A stretch of DNA of 64,000 bases from assembly GCF_040939455.1 (NCBI RefSeq), contig NC_134106.1, positions 88,791,001-88,855,000 on the forward strand, written 5' to 3'. The DNA is from Microcebus murinus. Taxonomy: Eukaryota; Chordata; Mammalia; Primates; Cheirogaleidae. The notes under the pieces are model-generated. The model was not told the origin of the DNA and did no database searches. It worked only from the letters and a program-made list of their open reading frames with translations. Position 1 is the stretch's first letter, and every line of letters starts with the position of its first letter. Shown piece by piece: positions 12,455-21,739 of the stretch. The position numbers were made by a program, and so were the translations under genes.

Positions 12455-13623
12455 CTATTATTTCTTTGAATATGTTTTCTTGGCCCTTTTCTTCCTCCTT
12501 CTAGAACTCCTATTATATAAAAATGAGTTCCTCAGGGTGTTTCATAATTTCTGCAGGTTTTCTTTATTTTTTCCTCTGACTGGATAATTTCAAATGTTCT
12601 GTCTTTGAGCTCAGTGTTTTTTTTCTTGCTTGATGAAGCCTGTTATTAAAAGTTCTATTCCATTTTTCAGTTTTCATTGTATTCTTTCTTTCTAGTATTT
12701 TTATTTTGTTGTTGTTGTTGTGCTATTCCTTTGTCAAACTTCTTATGTGCTCACACATTGTTTTCCATATTTCCTTTAATTTTTTATTCATCTATTCTTA
12801 TAGTTCACTGAACATATTTAAGGAGATTATTTTTAATTCTTTATCATTTCATAGAACTCTATTTTTTTTTCTTTAGAGTCCAATGTTGGATCTTTGTTAG
12901 TTTCTTTTGCAGGTGTCATGATCTCCTGACTCTTTATAATCCTTGTGTTCTTGAACTGGTGCCTGTATATTTGAAGAGAAAGCTACCTCTCCTAGCTTTA
13001 CAGGTTTTCTTTGGCAGAGATAGCCCTTCACTATAGAGTGTAGCCTGTGATTCTGAATGGGGCTGCTGACTGGTCTCCATTGTAAGGTGAGACCATTGGC
13101 TGTACCCTACAATCAGGCAGAGCTGCTGGCTGGGCATTGTAATTGACTCTGATCAGGCCAATCCACAAAGTGTATTCCCTTGCCAGGTGGTATCACTATT
13201 TAAGATCTGCGTTTGGATAGGATTTCATTCTGATTTCCAAGGTTAGATGGGGTAGCTATTTGGGATGGATTGGACCAGTTGCTATGCTTAGTAGATATGT
13301 ATGGTTGAGATTTGCCTCCCTGCCTAGATGGGGCCTTGAGTTGGGTTGTGAGTCCAACTCAAGTGTGGCAGAACTGGCCCCTGCTCATTGCTGAGTGACA
13401 CTGTGGGGAGTGTCTCTCTCCCTGAGTATGGTCTTGGGGTAGAGTCTGTAGCTGGGCCAGGAGGCTGGGCTATCTAGATATCGAAGCCAGGTAGAACATC
13501 CTACCACTTTTTGAATCAAACAGCTCAGCTTTGTGGGTCAGCTATGCTGTTGGCTGTTACCTCTGTTCCAACACCACTGCTGTTAGGTACACAGAGCTGT
13601 GGGGCGCGGTGACAACGCCATTA

Positions 13624-13635
13624 CAAGATGGCGCC
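13624..13635 (+). promoter_or_regulatory. YY1-like site in LTR U3
   Basis: CAAGATGGCGCC matches the YY1 core AAGATGGCG. The same position carries a similar motif in IAP LTRs. Binding is inferred from sequence only. Confidence 0.55.
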
Positions 13636-13669
13636 GATTTTCGGTGGCCCGCCTGTAGTAAACAAGTTC

Positions 13670-13681
13670 AGCGCATGCGCA
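13670..13681. promoter_or_regulatory. NRF1-like palindrome in LTR U3
   Basis: AGCGCATGCGCA fits the NRF1 consensus YGCGCAYGCGCR except at the first base. It lies 46 bp after the start of the YY1-like site and about 115 bp before the TATA box. All four CpG-containing half-site bases are intact. Confidence 0.55.
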
Positions 13682-13796
13682 GAGTAAGTCCTGGCCCGTT
13701 CTATAAGTATGCATATGAAGGATCTTAGCTTGGCCTATCAGTAATAACCCTCGAGCGCTTTTAACCTATCCCCATCACTTCCCCCCTTCCTTAGAG

Positions 13797-13803
13797 TATA
13801 TAA
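13797..13803 (+). promoter_or_regulatory. LTR TATA box
   Basis: TATATAA stands about 64 bp before the polyadenylation signal, the normal U3/R geometry of a short LTR. The start of R would be expected near 13825-13830. Confidence 0.6.
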
Positions 13804-13860
13804 GTGTGTGAGAGCTTGTGCTCAGGGTCTTCCGCATCATGTAAGTCTAAAGGGAACCCC

Positions 13861-13866
13861 ATTAAA
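13861..13866 (+). terminator. LTR polyadenylation signal (ATTAAA)
   Basis: ATTAAA follows 'atgtaag...aacccc', the position held by AATAAA in IAP LTRs. With the upstream TATA box it defines the R region. Confidence 0.55.
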
Positions 13867-14159
13867 GCACGGTCAGAAGAACTCCAGTTGCCGCGTCTTC
13901 CTTGCTGGCGAGGCGGGAGCGACACAGAGCTACCACAAAGGTCTGTGCACTGGTTGCTGTGCATGCCATCTCATTGCTTTGTTTTGACTTGGCCCCAGGT
14001 GATCTATCTATGCTGTTATCCTCTCTTTTTCCCATAAGGTGAGACCAAAATGGGCTTCCTGGGAAGTGTTTTAGAAGGCTAGTGAGGATGGATATAGATT
14101 CCCTTTTCCCACTTTAGAAACCATAAGCCCTGGAGAATCCTCTATTTGTGTTGCTATGC

Positions 14160-16250
14160 CAACTATAAAAGGGTATTTTCAAGAATCTTTATGATATGGA
14201 CCTAACCATAACTTCTACATATAACTTTATTGGAAATAGTTAGGTCAGACAGAAAGGAATCATAATTAAGAATATAGAAAATTTGAATGCTAAAACCCAA
14301 AGGCAAGGGTTAAGATTGATCCAGAGTAAAGCAGGGAGAAAGTGAGAAGGAGAGAGGGGGGAAGTGGGAGAGAGTGTCCTAATGCTTCAAGGAGTGAACT
14401 GGCTTTGTTTGTGGGAACACCACTGACCACACCGGGAAAGTCCAGCATGAGTGGGAAGTGAATTTAAGGAACAGGAATGTGACTTTCTGAGAGATTAAAC
14501 TGCCTTCTTCAAAAGCATGTGACTTTTACCAGGGTTAGAGCTTAAACCAGAATCTTCTCATCTCTCAATGAATTTTATCATATTTTGCTGCTTCTCTCAA
14601 AAATAATAAATACTTAAGTGAAAATATACATACATATATTGTATAGAAAATGCATCCATTAAAGAAAAAAATCTATGTGCAAGTAGTCTGTGTGCTCAGA
14701 TGATCAAGCAAAGTGTTCTTCATTATTTTTTAATGTGGATTTAAAAAATATTTTTTACTTTACTGTTTGTTTTTATACAGACACCTGTATAGACTCTTAA
14801 GAGTTGAATTGCAACATGGAACGAAATCGAAATTTGCCTGAAGCTATATGAATATGCTTTAGCCTTTAAGATTGTTTTATTGGCAATGGACCTTTATGAC
14901 TCTTCGATTGCTTAACGAGTTGTACTTACTGCTACTGCAGTAAGGGGCCCAGGATACTGAGTTGACAGGGAAAACCACCTTAGAACCTGAGAGCACTTTG
15001 ATCCCTGAACTACTGGTAAACATTTTTTTTTTTAATGCACAGTTTAATGATGCATTCTATTGCTTTCCCTGGTCACCCAGAGTTCTTTTGTAAAGTGCAG
15101 GCACATTATAAACATTGTCCTATAATGATTCTATTATTACCCAAACAGGACAAAGGTCTGAATGTTTGAAGAAACATGCCAAAGAAAGATTTTGGTCACT
15201 CTAGGACTCCTCTGATATTTCCTAAAGGTACAATTTAGTGCATTTTTAGCTTTGAGAAACTAGAATGGATGTGTATTGATTCTTTTCTCTTTCATCTCTT
15301 TGAGGAACAAGTAAATACAAATGTTTATATAGACAAAAAGGACACTTTACAAACTGGAGGGTAAAAGAACAGCAGGGAGGGGCCAGGTAGTAAACTGAGC
15401 TTGCAGTGACTGCAGATGGAGCCCCATTGTTTGCCAAGGCCTGGGTCAGCCATAAATAAACTAGAGGTAGAAGACCTGTAAGCACAGCACTGGTTGGGAT
15501 GCCATACTTTTATTTCTTTTCATTTTGACTTATCAATTAATTAATTAATTTTTACATTTCAGACTTTCACTGCTCTGTAAGAATGTCAGGGTCCTTTAGG
15601 AATGTTTTTTATTAGACACCAGGGGCCTTGTGATACTGGTTGCTGAGTTGTAAGGGCTTTGAAATTAGATTGAACAGAAAGAGGAAGGAAACTGCTGAAG
15701 AGAAACTTTGTGCTAATCAGTGAATTAGGTATCACTTTGAAAAACAGGTGTTCTGAACCTCTATTTAAAAATAAATAATGCTGAAAGAAGCAAAATTACG
15801 TAAACTGAAGAAGTTTGCCAGCTAGATTAGTGAAGGAGAGCTCTTTTCAAAATGGAAAGAGTTAACGATGTCCTAATTCCAGGCTCTCTCCAGAAGAAGT
15901 AAGATTGAAGTACCTATATTCTAAAAGTACACACAGTGCAATGTATGACATACTCTTTTGTTTGAAATAAAATTTCTAGTTGGTCCCTCTATCTTGAGAG
16001 ATAGACTCAGAATTTTTCTGTTATTACATTAATCCATGGGATGTTTTGCATGTGAAAGAGTCACTCAGTGAGTCTGGGTGAGAAAGATCTACTTTATGAA
16101 TCCATTCCCTAATAAATAATTACTATTTGTCTGGTTTCACTCAGAAATAGTCCACATACAAGTATTATGTTAGCGTATACAACAAACATGTACAAGTTGT
16201 AAGGTAATATTGTACATACTCTATGTCTATAAAATAAAGATGTCTTCCGA
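14160..16250. other. Unique non-coding sequence
   Basis: No repeat or gene was recognised beyond a G/A-rich patch (14330-14390) and a (TTAA)n patch (15535-15552). The minus-strand open frame 15246-15485 has no known motif. Confidence 0.45.
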
Positions 16251-16254
16251 TTTG

Positions 16255-16480
16255 TTTTTCTCTTGAGAACAATGTCCACATCTACCTCATTGTGTAGTTA
16301 AGAGCCTAGAATTTTGTGTGAAACATAGTAGTAGCTCAAAGATGCCATTCCCTTCTTCATTTTTACCTCCCCTAAAAGCTACATAATTGATTTCTAAATG
16401 AGCATTATAGATTCAAAGGTAGGACTGATTTGGTTTAATAACAGAACTGTAAACCTAGCACAGTGCTTGGCACAAAAGAG
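16255..16480 (+). repeat. L2/MIR-like relics
   Basis: 'acaatgtccacatctacctc...agagcctagaattttgtgtgaaacatagtagtagctcaaa' follows the L2 3' end order 'gggaccgtgtct...cctagcacagtgcctggcacatagtaggtgctcaa'. A second similar tail, 'cctagcacagtgcttggcaca', occurs at 16455-16475. Confidence 0.5.
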
Positions 16481-17424
16481 TCTCAGGGTTAACCCTTTCT
16501 TGTACCACTCTGATCCTGTTCCTGGCTGCTATATTGTCTAATAGCAATATAGCAATATAGTTAAAAACTTTGGAGTCTTTAACTCCTAAGCCTTTTGAAT
16601 CCTCGTTTCATCAATTGTCATTTCAGTTTTTGATGACTGATAAAAATCTTTTGCTTTCTGGACCTGTCTAAATGCCTTTTGCTGTAGTGGTATCATCTGA
16701 AATCTGCATTCTAAGTATTTTACACTTCCATCCATCACGGCATGCATTGCTGGACACACATTATGAGTCATTAAGCAAGTAATTGAGTTCTTACACTGTG
16801 TTCCACTTGACATTTGTTCTGAGTCTTTTGGACACATCTCAACTTAATATGCTAAACTCTAATAATCTGCTCTCTTAAAAGATGAATAATATTCAATTTT
16901 ATATACATATATAAGCACATCTACAAGGGAAGTGTGGAGAGTTACAGAAATGCCTATCTTATAACAAAAGTCCTGTTAGTCCAGTTGATATAGATTCTCT
17001 GAAATGTTGTAAAAGGAAATCAGCAGTTTTTGTTGATAACATCCATGTGCAAATTTGTCATCTGCATATTTTTCTAGTTAAAGAAATAATCCTAGAGCAC
17101 TAATTTACTCTAATGACATGGACATCATTTGGCTTCACAAAGCCAGAAAAACTGAGTTAAGGTCCATTTCCTATTTATAGGATATAATATGCAGCATTCA
17201 GTTGCAATGTTCACTGAAGTTTAAAAAGAGTTTAAACAAATTTAAAGCATGGGGACACTGTCACACGGTCTCTTTGCTCTGAATGGCTATTTTAATTTAA
17301 TTACAAATGTTATCTATATGAATTTTATATCAATTTTCGGCCTTGTTTTTCTCTTGTATAACACTTCTGCATCTTATTTGCATTCTATTATTGCCTAAAC
17401 CAAACCTTCTTGCACTTATTTGTT

Positions 17425-17570
17425 TACAAATCTTTCTCTCCCACTGGAAAGATGTTGAGGACAGAAAATATATTACGCATGTTTCTATATATCCCTAGAA
17501 TCTATTCCTGTGGCTCTCAAGCATTATATGAGTAATATATATTTGCCGAATTAATTGGATTGCATTTTTC
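17425..17570 (+). repeat. L2 3' end relic
   Basis: 'agatgttgaggacagaaaat...atccctagaatctattcctgtggc...atatatttgccgaatta' matches the L2 3' wording. It is diverged. Confidence 0.5.
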
Positions 17571-17849
17571 TTTTCTAAAGCTCAAAATTACTTGATTTCC
17601 CTCATATACCAATTCTTCTTTGTATTTCTTTCTCAGTAGATTTCAAAGGATTTCAATTCAATAACCACAAAGAAAGCATTTTATCATTTAGTATGCATTT
17701 TTAGCTCTTTTATTAATTACTTAAATTATCCATGCATTCATTCACCCATATATTAATTTTTCCAATAATAAAATATTTCAGAGTTTTAATTTTCTAAGGA
17801 CAGGTAATGCACCTGATGTATAATTTTTTAATTCCCTCAATTTTCTAGT

Positions 17850-18015
17850 CCAGTGCTAAGTTTACACACTAGTTGTGTACCCTTGAGCAAGTTAGTTAAC
17901 ATTTCTGCCTCAGTCTCCACTTTTATTAAGTGGAAATACAATAGCACATTATATTTGTGATGGAGATTAAATGCATTATATAGGCAAAGTGCAGCCACGG
18001 AATAAGTACTATGTG
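17850..18015 (+). repeat. MIR SINE relic
   Basis: 'tagttgtgtacccttgagcaagttagttaacatttctgcctcagtctccac', 'aagtggaaatacaatag' and 'ggagattaaatgcattatataggcaaagtgc' follow the sense MIR core in order. Confidence 0.75.
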
Positions 18016-18474
18016 ACTCTTTGTTGATGTTACATTAGCTAACCTATAAATTCCTGCCAACTTGCCTGATAAATACAGCTTATCATTAAAGAGCAAAGAT
18101 TTAACAATTGTCATTTAAGAATTTTTTTTTCTACTTCCCCCAGTTGTAAGCATACTAAAATGTTTTATTAGGAAACATTTAGCCTTTATGCTTGCAACTT
18201 TTTAAGGTGAAAAGAATGGCCAATCCAGATTCAGTTGGTTTAGTTTGTTTCAAGTTTAGAACTCAAAGTCATAAGTGGTTTTTAATATCTTTAAATTATT
18301 CTAAGATAAACAAAACTCATTTGAAAAAGGTCATGTTTCTTTAATTGAGATACAAAAATATTCTTAGGTTACTCTCTGTACTCATTTTTGTATAATTTTG
18401 AACTAATTTATTTTCTTTCTTTAACAAAATCTGGCTATAGTGTAGTTGGCCAGATACAGTGCTGGGGGGAGTCT

Positions 18475-18650
18475 AGAAGCCTGGCCTCCTGTCTTAGATC
18501 CTCAACTTTCTCACTGTAGCCACCTTAAGCAAGTTGTGTGACTTCTCTGAATCTTAGTGTCCTCATGTGAAATGGTGACATTCAGAAAAAATTTCAAAAA
18601 AATGTAAGTAGAGCGATCTCTCAGTGTTTTGCACAGCAATTGCTCTGTGA
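18475..18650 (+). repeat. MIR SINE relic
   Basis: 'aagcaagttgtgtgacttctctgaatcttagtgtcctcatgtgaaatggtgaca' matches the MIR core, followed by 'agtgttttgcacagcaa'. Confidence 0.65.
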
Positions 18651-18654
18651 AAAA

Positions 18655-19265
18655 AAAATATTTCCCTATCTCTAAGCTTCCTCCTTCTTGGAGCTATGAT
18701 TTAGTTTTTCAAAAAAAGAGTAACATAATATTGTTTTCCTTTTATTGGAAATTCTAGCATTTCTTTTTTCATGGAAACTTAGTAATTGGCATCATTGACA
18801 GGCAAGCATGATTAAAATTATATATTTGAAAATCATACTGTGACCTTGAAAACGACTAATCCATGTTCCCTCTCAGAATGTTATTGTCATTGTGATAGCC
18901 CTGGAGCCTGATCATTCACAAAACGTCTCCACTGTCCAGGAAATCCCCCTTTCCATAGACACAGCATTTTAATTTTGTCCATCTCTGCTAAGATCTGAAA
19001 TTTCTTTTCCCTGCTTTCTACCCATGGATTTATCCCTGACTCCTTGAGTACCCACAAAACAAGTCTGGCCTCTCCCCCTAGGCCAGCCCTTAGCTGCATC
19101 ATCCACCTAGGCTGCCGCCCTCCCTATTTCATCTCTCAAAGGAAGGCTGTTACTTGCTGTTACTTGCTCTGAGGTTTGGAGCAAATTATTTACTATCTTT
19201 GGGTACTCTGTTTCTTTAGCTCAAAGTAAGGAGAATAACATCTATTTTCCTTGGTTGTGAGGAAT
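18655..19265. other. Unique non-coding sequence
   Basis: Nothing was recognised apart from the tandem 11-mer 'ttacttgctgttacttgct' near 19150. Confidence 0.4.
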
Positions 19266-19269
19266 AAAT

Positions 19270-19700
19270 GAAATGATATATACTATTCAAAAATATTTAT
19301 TAAGCACTAATTACATGCCCAGCATTAGTCTAGAAACTAGAGCTATAATATACCTAATGACCTAGCTATAATATACCTAATAACCATAATATACAAATGT
19401 CCCTCTCTCATGAACTTCCTTTCTTGTGTGAGAGGCAGATAGTACACAGTCTATTGGGTAGTACAATAAGAAAATTCGATGATAGTAGGTAGTGATAAAT
19501 GATAAGAAATAAAAGTAGAGTAATAGGACACATGTAATAGTGAGTAAAGCAATATGAAACTTAGAAAAGACCTAGAGGGAAGATTTATGAGAAGAGTAGT
19601 ATTTGAAGAGACTGGAACACTGAGGGAAGTAGCCAGGTGTATTTGTGATAAAGAACATTCTAGGCAGTTCAAACAGCAAGTACAGGGGCCTTACAGTAGG
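19270..19700 (+). repeat. L2 LINE relic with internal 23-bp tandem duplication
   Basis: The order matches the L2 3' region: 'aatatttattaagcactaattacatgcccagcattagtctaga', 'tccctctctcatgaacttcctttctt', 'agaagagtagtatttgaagagac', 'aacattctaggcagttcaaacagcaagtacaggggcc'. Within it, agctataatatacctaatga starts at 19341 and again at 19364, a 23-bp direct duplication. Open frame 19451-19672 on the minus strand is a shadow. Confidence 0.7.
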
Positions 19701-19704
19701 ACCT

Positions 19705-20360
19705 TGGGAACCATTTCTGTCCTGAAATAAGAATCAATGCATATTAATATCTATTTTTCTACAGCAATGTTTTGAACTTAACCTAGTACTTTCTAAAAAG
19801 TTTTTTCTCTTTTTCAGAAAGAAAAACCTTTTATTTTCTTACCATAACAGTACCCATAAGGAAACTAGTAGCAGTATTATCTTAAGCACGATACACATAT
19901 TAAGAATTTGATTTCACAGTGTCATAAACATCCCCTTGCATCGCCAAACTAACCAAGTTATTGGAATATTATCCATCCAAATGGTTTTTCACAATAAATG
20001 TTTTTGGATATCTATATAGCTTTCAGAGACAATCACCATAATCTTTCATCTCCAAGTATTCTGTGACTTCTTATATGACAGAAAAGAAACAACAAAAACA
20101 AAGGAGCAACCACTTCTCTGTTTCCTCCTTGGAAATTTTGCCCTGAGATTAATTGTAAGTAGAATATACTGAGATTGCTTTGCCAGATGATTAACCACTT
20201 ACTGTTTTTCACCTGGAAGATACACAGATGTGGTTAAACTTTTTCCGTGGCACACAGCATTGAAAATTTTAAACATACCTAAAAGAAAATATTAAGGCCT
20301 AATTTATCACTATACCTTAAAAAATACTGTTGTATATTTCCTGTCCTTTTCCTCCATATT
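19705..20360. other. Unique non-coding sequence
   Basis: No repeat, RNA gene or exon was recognised. Confidence 0.4.
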
Positions 20361-20369
20361 TTTCATGAA

Positions 20370-20771
20370 TGTTTTATTTTTTTTTATTTTAGCGTAGAAT
20401 AGGGGTACAAGTGTTAAGGTTATATATATTGCCCATGCCCCTTTTTCCCCTTGAGTAAAGCTTCAAGCGTGTCCATCCCCCAAACGTTGCACATCTTACT
20501 CGTTTGGTTGTATATACCCATCCCCTCCTCCCCCCCTTGCCCCTTCCCAACACCTGATAGATGTTAATAAAATGTGGTATATGTATACCATGGGGTACTA
20601 CTCAGCTTTAAGAAACAATGGTGATATAGCACCTCTTGTATATTCCTGGATAGAGCTGGAACCCATTCTACTAAGTGAAGTATCTCAAGAATGGAAAAAC
20701 AAGCACCACATGTACTCACCAGCAAATTGGTATTAACAGATCAACACCTAAGCGGACATATAGGAATAACA
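20370..20771 (-). mobile_element. Twin-primed (5'-inverted) L1 3' end
   Basis: A poly(T)-rich start and antisense 3'UTR ('ataggggtacaagtgttaagg') run to about 20561. From there the L1 sequence is in the opposite, sense orientation: 'aataaaatgtggtatatgtatacc' continuing through ORF2 C-terminal codons 'IELEPILLSEVSQEW' to 'ggaataacattcat'. The switch of orientation inside one insertion is the signature of twin priming. A short matching sequence, ttcatgaa, lies at both ends (20362-20369 and 20772-20779) and probably marks the target duplication. Confidence 0.8.
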
Positions 20772-20970
20772 TTCATGAAAGTCAAAATTAAAAGTCAAAA
20801 TTTTTAATATTTTCCCAAAGGGCTTATGATTATTTAAGGTTGCATAATAAGAGATGTCCAAGCAAGACATATATTTTTATCATGGTTGATGTGTCATACA
20901 GCAGCCAAAGTGTGCTATCTCTCCTAGAAAGCTACTCTTTTCTCTTAGATTTAGCCAGTGTGCTGCAGCC

Positions 20971-21067
20971 AGAATGTCTCACTCTCAAGGGGACTTCAGA
21001 GACAGACAGACAGATATGTCAGACAGACAGAATGTCTCACTCTCAAGGGGACTTCAGAGACAGACAG
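20971..21067. repeat. 58-bp tandem duplication with 39 identical bases
   Basis: The 39-mer beginning agaatgtctcactctcaagg and ending gagacagacag occurs identically at 20971-21009 and 21029-21067. The joining segment is a (GACA)n-like stretch. Identity across the copies suggests a recent slippage or unequal exchange through the GACA units. Confidence 0.92.
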
Positions 21068-21276
21068 TTGCAAATTGTCAATCAAACATTCTTAAGTTTG
21101 TCTACCTTGAGGTTACATTACAATGACTCAATAGATATAAAAAGCATCTTTTACTATTCTTGCATTTTAGGATTTTACATTTTCTCGCCCATACTTGCTG
21201 CTGTTGTTGTTGTTGTAGTTACACTGTCGAATGTTATATTATATGCTACCATCTACGCATCTACCAGATAGATGAT

Positions 21277-21700
<424 letters not shown>

Positions 21701-21739
21701 ATTCAACAGCTACTGAGTGTAACTAATATCCAAAAAACC

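Larger units (their letters stand above)
13598..13924 (+). mobile_element. Solo LTR of a class II (IAP/ERVK-like) endogenous retrovirus
   Basis: It starts TGTGGGG and ends GCGACA, with TG..CA termini. A perfect 6-bp duplication, cagagc, lies on both sides (13592-13597 and 13925-13930), as expected for betaretrovirus-like integrases. The order matches rodent IAP LTRs: 'ttacaagatggcgc' near the start, 'agtaaacaa', 'gcgcatgcgca', a TATA box, 'atgtaag', a polyadenylation signal, and a 'cttccttgctggcgag' U5. About 19 CpGs remain in 327 bp while the host L1 has almost none, which suggests a fairly recent insertion. There is no second LTR or internal region, so the provirus was lost by LTR recombination. 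A solo LTR has no primer-binding site, so class assignment rests on termini, 6-bp duplication and motif order. Confidence 0.85.
6705..14150 (-). mobile_element. Near full-length ancient L1 (L1M-type), nested by four insertions
   Basis: Read on the minus strand, the element runs 5'UTR (about 14150-12950), ORF1 region (about 12950-10800), ORF2 endonuclease and RT region (about 10800-7500), ORF2 C-terminus (7417-6962) and 3'UTR (to 6705). The order and wording match the mammalian L1 consensus throughout, for example 'cattcccaccaacagtgtac' near 7333 and 'tttctgctgagaaatct' near 11766. All frames are broken. The ORF2 catalytic F-A-D-D site aligns to T-A-N-D on the minus strand near 8630-8660, so the enzyme is dead. 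Interruptions are hAT (10081-10269), L1 end (11339-11745), AluJ with microsatellite tail (11997-12454) and solo LTR (13598-13924). Removing them leaves about 6 kb, close to full length. The 5' border is approximate. Confidence 0.88.

Noticed and set aside
13598..13924. Prosimian lentivirus (pSIV-type) LTR
   Set aside because: The 6-bp target duplication and the IAP-type motif order fit a class II element better. No lentiviral internal sequence is present.
13531..14037. Two plus-strand open frames around the LTR
   Set aside because: They cross the boundaries between the L1 and the solo LTR and have no retroviral motif.
20840..21271. 143-codon open frame
   Set aside because: Most of it is created by the 58-bp tandem duplication (repeated CQTDR/LKGTSETDR-like words) and a (GTT)n run. 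No domain is seen.
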